Below, in pieces: positions 50,224-58,702 of a stretch of 64,000 nt of DNA. The position numbers were made by a program, and so were the translations under genes. The notes beneath the pieces are model-generated. The model was given only the letters and a program-made list of their open reading frames with translations. It was not told the DNA's origin and ran no database searches. How positions within the stretch are numbered: position 1 is the stretch's first letter; each line of letters starts with the position of its first letter. The DNA comes from Paraburkholderia silviterrae (lineage in GTDB: Bacteria; Pseudomonadota; Gammaproteobacteria; Burkholderiales; Burkholderiaceae), in assembly GCF_004353915.1 (NCBI RefSeq), contig NZ_SMRP01000021.1:62001-126000 (forward strand), given 5' to 3'.

Positions 50224-52425
50224 TCAAGGGGTACGGTCCGTCCCGCCGTCGCCTGCGCCGGTCTTGGGTTTCGCGCCCAAGGCACGGGAGACCGCTTCGC
50301 GGGTACGGGCAAACTCTTTCTCGAAGTCGAGGGTGCGGCGCGCGGTCGACATCGCCATGATGACGTCGACGCCCTTGCCGCTGGCCTCGCTCCGGTCCTT
50401 CAGCCAGAACCACAGACGCCGCTCGCGCACGTAGAACATCGAGAAGATCCCGAGCACGAGCAACAGGCTGCCAAGATACACGACTTTCTTGCCTGGCGCG
50501 CGCGTCAACTGAAATACCGAAGCTTGCACCTGCTTGAATGAATCAAGCTGTAGATAGACAGGCGATCCGTACAGGAAGCTGTCCGAAACCGCGTTGATCG
50601 AGTCCTGCACGAAGCGAGCCGACTGCGCATCGGGCGTGAGCATGGGCTCGCCCACCTGCGTGCGCGCGAGCTGCCAGAGATCCCACGTCGCGCCTTCGAG
50701 CATGCGCAACAGGAGCCCCGCGGCCTTTTCCTGCTGATCCTTGGGCACGGATTTGTCGATGAATGCCGCCACCGCCTGGAAGCCGCCCGTCTGCGCTTTG
50801 GGCGCGCCTTGCGTCGAAGGGTCGCCGCCCGCGAAAAGGGTCAATACACGCAGCGCGCTGTCTTCCAGATGCTGCTGCAATTCGTGGTTCGAATCGGGGA
50901 CCGAGCGTACGGCGAAGCGGTGCGCGGCTTGTGCGCGCAGCGCCGGATCCTCGAATGCGGCGCGCAGCAGCATCCACTCCTTCATCGTGCCACCGCTGTC
51001 GGCGGGGATGCGCAGGTAGCGGAACGGCTCGTCGGGGTTCTCGCGCATGCCCGCGAGGAAGATGCGCGCGCCGCCCACGTCGACGGGCAGCATGTAGTTG
51101 TTGTACTCGCGCGCCTGGCCATCCTTGTCGCGCACCTTGTACTGCACCGACGGCCCGACGTTATGCAGGTCGAGCGGCTTCGAGCTCTTCGCGCCCGAGC
51201 CGAGGCGCTCGTCGAACGCTTCCTTGAGGGTCTGATGCGCGACGCCGCGCACGTCGTTCTGGCCGCTGCCGTTCGAGACGTTCTCGACGTTGATCGCGCG
51301 GAAGTCGGCGAATTCGATGGTCTGGCCGTCCACGCCCGGCACGCTCTCGCCCACGGGCAGCTTCAGCGGCGCCGAATTGCCGATCGTGCCGCCGAACGGG
51401 AAGCTCTTTGCGTTCGCGCCGGCCATGGGCCAGGCGGTCATCTGCATCTGCGAGCCGCCGTCCTGGAAACTCGACTGATAGATCGACACGCCGTCGTACT
51501 CGAACGGCTCGTTCACCTCGATACGCGCCGGAATGCGCTGGCCCGTCTTGTGATCGATCACGACGATGTCGCTCGCGAAGAGCTTGGGCATGCCGGTCGA
51601 GTAGTAATCGACAATGAACTTGTTGAGCTGGATCGAGAACGGCAGGTCCTGGATGAGCGAGCCGTTGGGCTGGTTCAGGATGGCCGTCGAAACATACTGG
51701 CCCTCGGGCACCCACGCGTAGCCGCGGAAGGTCGGGTTCGAGGTCGAGAGGCGATGCTCGGGCGCGATGTCGTTGATGACGGCGTTGCTCTGGATGGGCG
51801 TCTTGTTGAAGAGCCACATCTGGAATTTGATCGGCAGATTGCTGTCGAGCAGGCCGCCGACGCAGATCACCACGATGGCAACGTGCGCGAAGATATAGCC
51901 GATCTTCGTGAGCGCACCGCGCTTGGCGGCGATGAGCGTCGCGCCCTCGCTCTCGCGGGTGACGAACTTGTAGCCGAGGCGCTGCGCGAGCTTGCCGAGC
52001 GTGGCAGCCGTCTCGCCGCGCGTGGCGCCTTCGAGCGCGAACTCGCCCTTGTGATGGAACGCACGCAGGCTGCCTTCGCGAACCTTGTCCTTCCAGCTCT
52101 TCATGTCCGCGATCATCTTCGGCGCGTTGCGGATCACGCACAGCGAGATCGACACCACGAGAAAGCCGAGGATGGTCATGAACCACCAGGCGCTGTAGAC
52201 CGTGTAGAGGCTCAGCGAACGGAAGATGTCAGCCCAGAACGGGCCGAACTGGTTGACGTAGTTAGGGTAGGGGTCGTCCTGCGTGAGCACCGTGCCGATG
52301 ATGCTCGCAATGGACAGCACCACGAGCAGCGCGATGGCAAAGCGCATCGAACTGAGCAGCTCGACGGCACTCCTGACCGCCCTCTGGCGGATATTCAACT
52401 GCAAACCCTGCGTGGTGACGCTCAT
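50224..52425 (-). CDS. resB: Cytochrome c biogenesis protein ResB (Ccs1)
   Basis: Partner of CcsB in system II cytochrome c maturation. 733 residues: three helices near the N-terminus (ELLSSMRFAIALLVVLSIASIIGTVL; the WWFMTILGFLVVSISLCVI pair), a large periplasmic domain with PEGQYVSTAI-like and VYQSSFQDGGS (SIYQSSFQDGGS) blocks, and a last helix near residue 660-680 (VVYLGSLLLVLGIFSMFYVRERR). Start MSVTTQGLQLN has a GGAG site. Confidence 0.94.
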   Translation of the reverse strand: MSVTTQGLQLNIRQRAVRSAVELLSSMRFAIALLVVLSIASIIGTVLTQDDPYPNYVNQFGPFWADIFRSLSLYTVYSAWWFMTILGFLVVSISLCVIRNAPKMIADMKSWKDKVREGSLRAFHHKGEFALEGATRGETAATLGKLAQRLGYKFVTRESEGATLIAAKRGALTKIGYIFAHVAIVVICVGGLLDSNLPIKFQMWLFNKTPIQSNAVINDIAPEHRLSTSNPTFRGYAWVPEGQYVSTAILNQPNGSLIQDLPFSIQLNKFIVDYYSTGMPKLFASDIVVIDHKTGQRIPARIEVNEPFEYDGVSIYQSSFQDGGSQMQMTAWPMAGANAKSFPFGGTIGNSAPLKLPVGESVPGVDGQTIEFADFRAINVENVSNGSGQNDVRGVAHQTLKEAFDERLGSGAKSSKPLDLHNVGPSVQYKVRDKDGQAREYNNYMLPVDVGGARIFLAGMRENPDEPFRYLRIPADSGGTMKEWMLLRAAFEDPALRAQAAHRFAVRSVPDSNHELQQHLEDSALRVLTLFAGGDPSTQGAPKAQTGGFQAVAAFIDKSVPKDQQEKAAGLLLRMLEGATWDLWQLARTQVGEPMLTPDAQSARFVQDSINAVSDSFLYGSPVYLQLDSFKQVQASVFQLTRAPGKKVVYLGSLLLVLGIFSMFYVRERRLWFWLKDRSEASGKGVDVIMAMSTARRTLDFEKEFARTREAVSRALGAKPKTGAGDGGTDRTP

Positions 52426-52468
52426 TCAAACTCCGCTTCTCATTGCACTTTTCAGCTGCGCACTACAG

Positions 52469-52519
52469 AAAAAAAGGGTGCAGGACCGCCGCATCGACGC
52501 GGCGCCCACACCCTTTTCT
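52469..52519 (-). terminator. Terminator between cytochrome c4 and resB
   Basis: Minus strand: AAAAGGGTG and CACCCTTTT arms enclose an inner CCGCCGC/GCGGCG hairpin and are followed by TTTTT. It likely reduces read-through from the abundant cytochrome gene into resB. Confidence 0.75.
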
Positions 52520-52555
52520 TGTTCTTCGACCGCTCGACGCCAGGCCGGTATCGAT

Positions 52556-53227
52556 TCAATGCAGACCGGCCGCGTAGTCGGCAACAGCCTTGATCTCGTC
52601 GTCCGAGAGACGGTGCGAGATCTCGTGCATCGGCTCGTTGTTGTTGCGCGTGCGCTGCTGGAACGCCTGCAGTTGCGCGACGATATATTCCGACCATTGG
52701 CCCGAAAGACGCGGGTACTGGATCGGGATGCCCTGCCCCGTCGGTCCGTGACACGCGGCACACGCGGGCACGCCCTTATCGGCGATGCCGGCGCGCCAGA
52801 TCTTCTGGCCGATCGGCACGGTCTGCGCGTCGTGCGCAAAGCCGGGCTTGGGCGTCTGCGACTCGAACCAGGCCGCGACGTTGATCATATCCTGATCGGA
52901 AAGCGCGCTGGCAAAGCCAACCATAATTGGATTATTACGCGCAGGGGGCTTGCCACCGGGCTGTGGCTTGAAATCCTTGAGCTGTTTGACGAGATATTCG
53001 GCGTGCTGGCCAGCAAGTTTGGGATAGGCGCCGCCGCTGCTGTTGCCGTCGGCGCCATGACAGGCGGCGCACACTTGCCCCGCAATGGCCTGCCCACGGG
53101 CGAGATCGGGCTTGGCCGGGGCCGGCTCGGCTGCCATCGCCATCATCGAAACGCCTGCTGCAAGACCTGCCGTTGTCGCAACTATCGCAAATTGGAGTAA
53201 CTTGAAGGACTTGCCCAGTCGATTCAT
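52556..53227 (-). CDS. Diheme cytochrome c4
   Basis: Periplasmic electron carrier, 223-residue precursor. Signal peptide to about AMA|AEP (residue 33), then two class I cytochrome domains with heme sites CAACH at 53-57 and 156-160, and Met ligands expected in NPIMVGFA and MHEISHRLSD. Typical c4 length. Being next to resB/ccsB fits, since these attach its hemes. Confidence 0.94.
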   Translation of the reverse strand: MNRLGKSFKLLQFAIVATTAGLAAGVSMMAMAAEPAPAKPDLARGQAIAGQVCAACHGADGNSSGGAYPKLAGQHAEYLVKQLKDFKPQPGGKPPARNNPIMVGFASALSDQDMINVAAWFESQTPKPGFAHDAQTVPIGQKIWRAGIADKGVPACAACHGPTGQGIPIQYPRLSGQWSEYIVAQLQAFQQRTRNNNEPMHEISHRLSDDEIKAVADYAAGLH

Positions 53228-53339
53228 TCGCGCACCTTGTTTCGTCTTGTGGGAATCAGGTTCTGCAAATACGACAGCGACCGATCTACCTCGAAAGCCC
53301 CGCGCTGGCCTCGCCGGTATTCAGTAAACCATCGCATTG

Positions 53340-53345
53340 TACAAT
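53340..53345 (+). promoter_or_regulatory. Possible -10 box of engB
   Basis: TACAAT lies 118 bp before the engB ATG, in the 235-bp gap shared with the divergent cytochrome c4 gene. No good -35 is visible at 16-18 bp. Confidence 0.35.
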
Positions 53346-53462
53346 AGCGCGCAAGGCGCCAAGGCGCCAGTCGGGCCTCTCCCCGATATCTCCAGATCCT
53401 TCCCGGCTCCCCCGGGCCTGGCGGACCCGCCGCCTCGCTTTTTTCATATTGTGGTCCTATCC

Positions 53463-54128
53463 ATGGCGTTGCTGCTGCATCAAGCCCGTTTCTTCACGAC
53501 AGTGAACCATTTGCGCGACCTGCCCGCCACCGCGCGGCCCGAAGTCGCGTTCGCCGGGCGCTCCAACGCAGGCAAATCCACGGCGATCAACCTGCTGTGC
53601 AACCAGAAGCGTCTCGCCTTCGCGTCGAAGACACCGGGCCGCACGCAGCACATCAATTATTTTTCGGTGGGCAACGCCGACGATCCCGCGGGCTATCTGG
53701 TCGACTTGCCGGGCTACGGCTATGCCGAAGTGCCGGAAGCCGCGAAGGCGCATTGGGAGCAATTGCTCTCGCTCTATCTGCAAACGCGTGCGCAGCTCGC
53801 CGGCCTCGTGCTGATGATGGACGCGCGCCGTCCGCTCACCGAGCTGGACCGACGCATGATCGAGTGGTTCGCGTCGACCGGTAAGCCGATCCACGCACTC
53901 CTCACGAAATGCGACAAATTGACGCGACAAGAAAGCGTCCTGGCGCTGCGAACGACGAACAAGGCCTTCGACGAATACCGCAAGGAAGGCTATGAGGGGA
54001 AGCTGAGCGCACAGCTCTTTTCGGCACTCAAGCGCGTGGGGCTCGACGAAGCGCACGAGGTCATCGAAAGCTGGATTGTGCCCGAGGCCAAATTGGGCGC
54101 CACTCAAGCCGCAGCACCCAAGCCGTAA
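53463..54128 (+). CDS. engB: Ribosome biogenesis GTPase EngB (YihA/YsxC)
   Basis: GTPase for large-subunit ribosome assembly. 221 residues from the ATG at 53463 (MALLLHQARFF). G1 GRSNAGKST at 32-40, G2 TPGRTQHINYF, G3 DLPGYGYA, G4 TKCDKL, G5 FSALKR are all visible. The frame is open for 42 codons upstream but that part is not conserved. Confidence 0.94.
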   Translation: MALLLHQARFFTTVNHLRDLPATARPEVAFAGRSNAGKSTAINLLCNQKRLAFASKTPGRTQHINYFSVGNADDPAGYLVDLPGYGYAEVPEAAKAHWEQLLSLYLQTRAQLAGLVLMMDARRPLTELDRRMIEWFASTGKPIHALLTKCDKLTRQESVLALRTTNKAFDEYRKEGYEGKLSAQLFSALKRVGLDEAHEVIESWIVPEAKLGATQAAAPKP

Positions 54129-54328
54129 GACGAAACCCGGGGCGGCCGCGCCTGCCGCAAGCGCCGTGCAATCAGGTGATTACACCGCCGAAACCGCACA
54201 TTTGCGCTCTTCGCCGTCAATAGCTCTCCTGCGACTTTCTGCACACCAATGCGCCCGACCCACATATCGGGACGCACGACGCCACGTGCGTCCCCTGGGC
54301 GTGCGCATGACACATTTCGGCCGCACAT

Positions 54329-54357
54329 AAAAAAACCCGCCGTACATGCCGGCGGGT
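54329..54357 (-). terminator. Minus-strand intrinsic terminator in the engB-hemB gap
   Basis: Reading leftward: ACCCGCCG/CGGCGGGT stem (8 bp) with a 7-nt loop, followed by seven or more T. It points away from hemB and no protein gene on the minus strand feeds it. This is the main sequence evidence for the small RNA called here. Confidence 0.85.
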
Positions 54358-54436
54358 CAAACAGCCTTATCGAAAAACGACAGGCACCCGCTCAGGGAGG
54401 AGAAGCGGGGAGTCTGGCGCCAGGCGCCTCGCTCGA
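54329..54436 (-). ncRNA. Candidate antisense small RNA in the hemB leader
   Basis: About 107 nt on the minus strand, running from just after a palindromic promoter-like element (54439-54451) to the terminator at 54329. Its middle forms a CCCGC/GCGGG stem with a CU-rich loop reading TTCTCCTCCCTGA, which is complementary to Shine-Dalgarno sequences; such loops are hallmarks of trans-acting regulatory RNAs. Its 5' part pairs perfectly with the hemB leader by position. From memory, antisense RNAs at hemB have been catalogued in Burkholderia (Rfam 'anti-hemB'); I could not check the match. Expression not shown by sequence. Confidence 0.65.
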
Positions 54437-54438
54437 TC

Positions 54439-54451
54439 GGTATGATATACC
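54439..54451. promoter_or_regulatory. Palindromic divergent promoter element for hemB and the sRNA
   Basis: GGTATGATATACC: 5-bp arms around GAT. On the plus strand it reads TATGAT (54441-54446), a good -10 for hemB; on the minus strand TATATC/TATCAT could be the -10 of the small RNA. Clear -35 boxes are missing on both sides. Confidence 0.4.
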
Positions 54452-54510
54452 ATTGTCCTGAAAAGTTTCCTGCGCACCTGGGCGCGCTCCGTTTCAAGAT
54501 ATCTCCCGAC

Positions 54511-55509
54511 ATGAGCTTCTATCCGCATCATCGTCCGCGCCGCATGCGCCGCGACGACTTCTCGCGCCGCCTGATGCGCGAAAACCTCCTGACCACCAAT
54601 GACCTGATCTATCCCGTGTTCGTGGTCGCGGGCAGCAACGTGCGCGAAGCCGTGCCGTCGATGCCCGGCGTCGAGCGCGTCTCGATCGATCTGCTCATGG
54701 GCGTCGCCGAGCAGTGCGTCGAGCTGGGCATTCCGGTGCTCTCGCTCTTCCCCGCCGTCGATCCGGCATTGAAGACGCCCGACGGCATCGAGGCAACCAA
54801 CCCCGACGGCACGATTCCGTGCGCCGTGCGCGAGCTCAAGCAGCGTTTCCCCGATCTGGGCGTGCTGTGCGACGTCGCGCTCGACCCGTACACGAGCCAC
54901 GGCCAGGACGGCGTGATCGACGAAAACGGCTACGTCATCAACGATGAGACGGTCGAGATCCTCGTCGCGCAGGCGCGCACGCAAGCCGAAGCGGGCGTCG
55001 ACATCGTCGCGCCTTCGGACATGATGGACGGCCGTATCGGCGCGATCCGCGAGATGCTCGAGAGCGAGAACCACATCCACACGAAGATCATGGCCTACTC
55101 GGCCAAATATGCGTCGGCGTTCTACGGGCCGTTCCGCGACGCCGTGGGCTCGGCGTCGAATCTGGGCAAGGGCAACAAGATGACCTACCAGATGGACCCG
55201 TCGAACTCGGATGAGGCGCTGCGCGAAGTGCGCCTCGACATCGAGGAAGGCGCCGACATGGTGATGGTCAAGCCCGGCATGCCGTATCTCGACATCGTGC
55301 GCCGCGTGAAGGACGAATTCCGCTTCCCGACCTACGTGTACCAGGTGAGCGGCGAATACGCGATGCTCAAGGCCGCCGCGCAAAACGGCTGGCTCGACCA
55401 CGACAAGGTGATGATGGAGTCGCTGCTCGCGTTCAAGCGCGCGGGCGCGGACGGCATCCTCACTTACTTCGCGCTCGACGCCGCCCGACTGCTGCGCGCA
55501 CAGAAGTAG
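54511..55509 (+). CDS. hemB: Delta-aminolevulinic acid dehydratase (porphobilinogen synthase) HemB
   Basis: Condenses two 5-aminolevulinate molecules to porphobilinogen for heme. 332 residues from the ATG at 54511 (MSFYPHHRPRRMRRDDF). The two active-site lysines lie in KIMAYSAKYASAFYGPFRDA and MVMVKPGMPYLDIV. The DVALDPYTSHGQDG segment carries Asp/His at the place of the zinc cysteines of yeast-type enzymes, suggesting a magnesium-type HemB. The leader is covered by a candidate antisense RNA. Confidence 0.96.
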   Translation: MSFYPHHRPRRMRRDDFSRRLMRENLLTTNDLIYPVFVVAGSNVREAVPSMPGVERVSIDLLMGVAEQCVELGIPVLSLFPAVDPALKTPDGIEATNPDGTIPCAVRELKQRFPDLGVLCDVALDPYTSHGQDGVIDENGYVINDETVEILVAQARTQAEAGVDIVAPSDMMDGRIGAIREMLESENHIHTKIMAYSAKYASAFYGPFRDAVGSASNLGKGNKMTYQMDPSNSDEALREVRLDIEEGADMVMVKPGMPYLDIVRRVKDEFRFPTYVYQVSGEYAMLKAAAQNGWLDHDKVMMESLLAFKRAGADGILTYFALDAARLLRAQK

Positions 55510-55541
55510 GTGGCGCAGCGCTTTGCGCGAGGCCCATGCGA

Positions 55542-55570
55542 AAAAGGCACGTCATTGCGACGTGCCTTTT
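55542..55570. terminator. Bidirectional terminator between hemB and dsbD
   Basis: AAAAGGCACGTC pairs with GACGTGCCTTTT around an ATTGC loop, serving both convergent genes. Confidence 0.92.
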
Positions 55571-55620
55571 CTGTTTGTGCAGCGGCTACGCAACGTAGCG
55601 TGCGAGACCCTGCGGCGTAC

Positions 55621-57597
55621 TTACGATTTCCCGGTGAGGATCGAAAGCTTGGAGCGTGCCGGAGCCGCCGACGCAGACGGTGCCTGCGCCGCCACACGGT
55701 CGAGCCGGGCGAGGAATTTGTCCGCGTTCTCGTAGCCCACCACGCGCAATACTTCCTGGCCGCTCGCATCGAAGAAGATGATGCCAGGCGGCCCGAACAG
55801 GCCGAAGCGTTTGAGCAGCGCCTGGTCGTCGGGGCTGTTGGCCGTCACGTCGGCGCGCAGGAGCCCGAGCTGTTCGAGGCGCGCCTGCACGCGCGGGTCG
55901 CTGAACGTGAACTTCTCCATCTCCTTGCAGCTCACGCACCAGTCGGCGTAGAAGTCGAGCATCGAAGGCTTGCCCGCCGCCTTGAGCGCCGCATCGAGTT
56001 GCGCCGACGAACGCACCGGCGCGAAGCTCAGTGCATCGGCTTCGGCGGCGGCAGCCTGCGTTGCGCCGTTGCCAGCGCCGCCCACCCGCGCGGCCAGCAC
56101 GCCGAGCGGACGCAGCGGATCGGTCGAGCCCGCCGAAAGGCCGACGATGAGCGTCGCGGCCCAGATCGCGAACGCCGCGCCCACGCCGCGACCGAGACGG
56201 CGCCAGACGTTGGGCGCGCCCGCATTCGGCGTAAAGAGCCCGAGCGCGGCGGCGGCGAGCAGAAGCCAGAGCGCAGCCAGCAGCATTTGCGCGCTCGCAC
56301 CCAGCACGGGCCACACGATCCACAACGCAGCCGCAAGCAGCACGACGCCGAAGAATACCTTCACGCCGTCCATCCAGGTGCCCGCGCGCGGCAGCAGCGT
56401 GCCGGCGCCGAACCCGATGATCATGAGCGGCACGCCCAGCCCGATGCCCATCGCAAAAAGCGCCGCGCCGCCGAGGACGGCGTTGCCCGTGTGCGCGATG
56501 AATGCGAGCACGGCGAACAGCGGCGCCGTCATGCAGGCGCCCACCACCAGTGCGGACAGCGCGCCCATCACGGCGACGGCCACGAACTTGCCGCCCGAGC
56601 GGCCCTGCGAGGTGCGAGACGCGCCGTCTTGCCAACGCTGCGGCAGCGCGATGTCGTAGCCGGCGATCAGCATCAGGGCGAAGGCGGTGAGCAGCACGGC
56701 GAACGCACCGAGCACCCACGGGTTCTGCAGCCACGCACCGAGACTCTGCCCGACCAGCGCGGCAGCAATCCCAAGCACGGTGTAGACAAGCGCCATGCCG
56801 AGCACATAGACGAGCGACAGCACGAAGCCACGCGCGCGCGTGACCTGTGCGCCCTCGCCCACGATGATGGCCGACAGAATCGGAATCATCGGATACGAAC
56901 AGGGCAGCAGGCTCAGCACGATCCCCGCGAGGAAATACAGGCCGACCACGGCGAAGAAGCCGCCGCCTTGCAGCAGCGATTGCGCGTAGTCCGCGCTCGT
57001 CGCGCGTTCGTACCACGGCTGCCGCGCATCATCCGCAGGCACCGAAGACGCAATCGAAGCGATCTGAGCGCCATTGCCGCCTGCCGCTGGCGCCGCGCTC
57101 TGCCCGCCCACGACAGCCTGCAGCGCCGCGCCGCTCACATGGTAGACATGCTCGGCCGGTGGATAGCAGATACCCGCGTCGGCGCATCCTTGCGAAGTCA
57201 CCGCAAGATCGAACGCGCCGCTGGCCTGCTTCACCGGCACACGGATCGTCAGTTCTTTGCGGTAGGTTTCGACGTTCTTGTTGAACGTAGTATCGAATTT
57301 CACGTGCCCAGGCGGGATCTGCGCGTCGCCGAGCGTGGCCGTGCCATTGCGCGTCGCGAATGCAAAGCGCTCGCGATACATGTAATAGCCATCGGCGATC
57401 TTGAAATGGACGTCGACGACGCCAGGCTCTTCACTGGCGCTGAATGTGAAGGCCTGGTCGGGCGGCAGGAAATCGTCGTCGGCACGGGCGGACGCCGCAC
57501 CGAACAGCAGCGGCAGCAGGCAGCCTACGAATGCGAGGAAAGCCAGAAACGACGTGTACGGCGCGGCGCGCAGGCGCCGATCGAAGCGGTTAGACAT
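55621..57597 (-). CDS. dsbD: Thiol:disulfide interchange protein DsbD
   Basis: Carries reductant from cytosolic thioredoxin to the periplasm for DsbC and for cytochrome c maturation. 658 residues: signal peptide, N-terminal domain with its Cys pair (CADAGICYPP), eight-helix core with the LLPCSYPMIPIL and GACMTAPLF cysteines, and a C-terminal thioredoxin domain with WCVSCK. All six redox cysteines are present. Start at 57597 overlaps the cutA stop by 8 bp. Likely supplies electrons to apocytochromes handled by ResB/CcsB encoded 3 kb away. Confidence 0.95.
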   Translation of the reverse strand: MSNRFDRRLRAAPYTSFLAFLAFVGCLLPLLFGAASARADDDFLPPDQAFTFSASEEPGVVDVHFKIADGYYMYRERFAFATRNGTATLGDAQIPPGHVKFDTTFNKNVETYRKELTIRVPVKQASGAFDLAVTSQGCADAGICYPPAEHVYHVSGAALQAVVGGQSAAPAAGGNGAQIASIASSVPADDARQPWYERATSADYAQSLLQGGGFFAVVGLYFLAGIVLSLLPCSYPMIPILSAIIVGEGAQVTRARGFVLSLVYVLGMALVYTVLGIAAALVGQSLGAWLQNPWVLGAFAVLLTAFALMLIAGYDIALPQRWQDGASRTSQGRSGGKFVAVAVMGALSALVVGACMTAPLFAVLAFIAHTGNAVLGGAALFAMGIGLGVPLMIIGFGAGTLLPRAGTWMDGVKVFFGVVLLAAALWIVWPVLGASAQMLLAALWLLLAAAALGLFTPNAGAPNVWRRLGRGVGAAFAIWAATLIVGLSAGSTDPLRPLGVLAARVGGAGNGATQAAAAEADALSFAPVRSSAQLDAALKAAGKPSMLDFYADWCVSCKEMEKFTFSDPRVQARLEQLGLLRADVTANSPDDQALLKRFGLFGPPGIIFFDASGQEVLRVVGYENADKFLARLDRVAAQAPSASAAPARSKLSILTGKS

Positions 57598-57922
57598 GAA
57601 TGGGGCGCTGTGTCTCGGCAATGACCCATTGGCCGTAGGCGTTCGACGCCGTGACCTGCCACGAGAGTATCTCGGGCGTCTCATAAGGATGCTGGGTCTG
57701 GATGAACTGTTCGAGCTCGGCCGCGCGCGCGAGGCTCGTCTTGAAAAGTAGCTGGACCTCGTCGCCGGACTCGATCCTGCCCTGCCAGTGGTACTGCGAA
57801 TGGACGGGACCCATGCGCGTCACGCAGGCTGCGAGGTGCGCCTCGAGCGCAGTCGACGACAGCTTCTCGGCGGCGTCCTCGTCGGGCACCGTGGTCAGCA
57901 TCAGGGTCACATTGAGGGTCAT
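57590..57922 (-). CDS. cutA: Divalent cation tolerance protein CutA
   Basis: Small trimeric protein linked to copper tolerance in E. coli. 110 residues from the ATG at 57922, which has GGAG 8 nt upstream; an ATG 15 nt further up is weaker. Family motifs: LAACVTRMGPVHSQYHWQG, HPYETPEI. Co-transcribed with dsbD, as in many proteobacteria (cutA-dsbD). Confidence 0.93.
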   Translation of the reverse strand: MTLNVTLMLTTVPDEDAAEKLSSTALEAHLAACVTRMGPVHSQYHWQGRIESGDEVQLLFKTSLARAAELEQFIQTQHPYETPEILSWQVTASNAYGQWVIAETQRPIHV

Positions 57923-58090
57923 GACGAACTCCGGCATGGCGCCCCGCACCCGCGGCGCGAGAGCCAGGGGCGCCTGAGGCAGAACGTTATCGTACCACCG
58001 GCATCGATTGACTTCGTTCATGCGCCATCGGCGTGCGTAGCGGCGGCAGACAGCAAACGCACATGAAGGCCGCTTTAATCCGCGCAAAAA

Positions 58091-58119
58091 ACAAAAAAGC
58101 CAGGCTAGGCCTGGCTTTT
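58091..58119 (-). terminator. Terminator of the alpha (rplQ) operon
   Basis: AAAAAAGCCAGGC pairs with GCCTGGCTTTTTT around a 3-nt loop, 50 bp after the rplQ stop. Nearly symmetric, so it could also act on the plus strand. Confidence 0.93.
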
Positions 58120-58168
58120 TTGCGCGCCGCTCAGTCGGCAATCGAAACTGCGCTGAGCGACTGAAAGC

Positions 58169-58561
58169 TTATTCCGCTTCCTGGACGTTCTCTTCCGCGA
58201 CTTCCGGACGGTCGAGCAGTTCGACCAGAGCCATCGGTGCGTTGTCGCCAACACGGAAACCGAACTTCAGGATACGCAGGTAGCCGCCCGGACGGTTCGC
58301 GAAGCGCGGACCGAGCACGTCGAACAGCTTCGTGACCGAGTCACGATCGCGCAGGCGGTTGAACGCCAGACGACGGTTTGCGAGCGACGGCTTCTTGCCC
58401 AGCGTGATGAGGGGCTCGACAACCTTACGGAGTTCCTTCGCCTTCGGCAGCGTGGTCTTGATGACTTCGTGCTCGATCAGCGAGTTGGACATGTTACGGA
58501 GCATTGCCAGACGGTGGCTGCTCGTGCGGTTCAGTTTCCGCAGACCATGACGGTGACGCAT
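58169..58561 (-). CDS. rplQ: 50S ribosomal protein L17
   Basis: Large-subunit protein near the exit tunnel. 130 residues starting MRHRHGLRKLNRTSSHR with the family pattern EHEVIKTTLPKAKELR. Last gene of the alpha operon, 141 bp after rpoA. Confidence 0.97.
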   Translation of the reverse strand: MRHRHGLRKLNRTSSHRLAMLRNMSNSLIEHEVIKTTLPKAKELRKVVEPLITLGKKPSLANRRLAFNRLRDRDSVTKLFDVLGPRFANRPGGYLRILKFGFRVGDNAPMALVELLDRPEVAEENVQEAE

Positions 58562-58702
58562 TTCAATTTCCTTGAAACAAAGTTTTGGTCCAGCTCTTCT
58601 ATCGCCTTGTCGGGTTTGACACCCCCGTCAAAGCACGGGCCGGTACAGAAAAAACGGCAAGACGCGGATTCTAAAGGAAAATCCGCGTCCGTGCCACATT
58701 AC

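Noticed and set aside
54391..54402. Strong Shine-Dalgarno-like GGGAGGAG on the plus strand upstream of hemB
   Set aside because: No start codon follows at proper distance; it is the complement of the CU-rich loop of the minus-strand small RNA.
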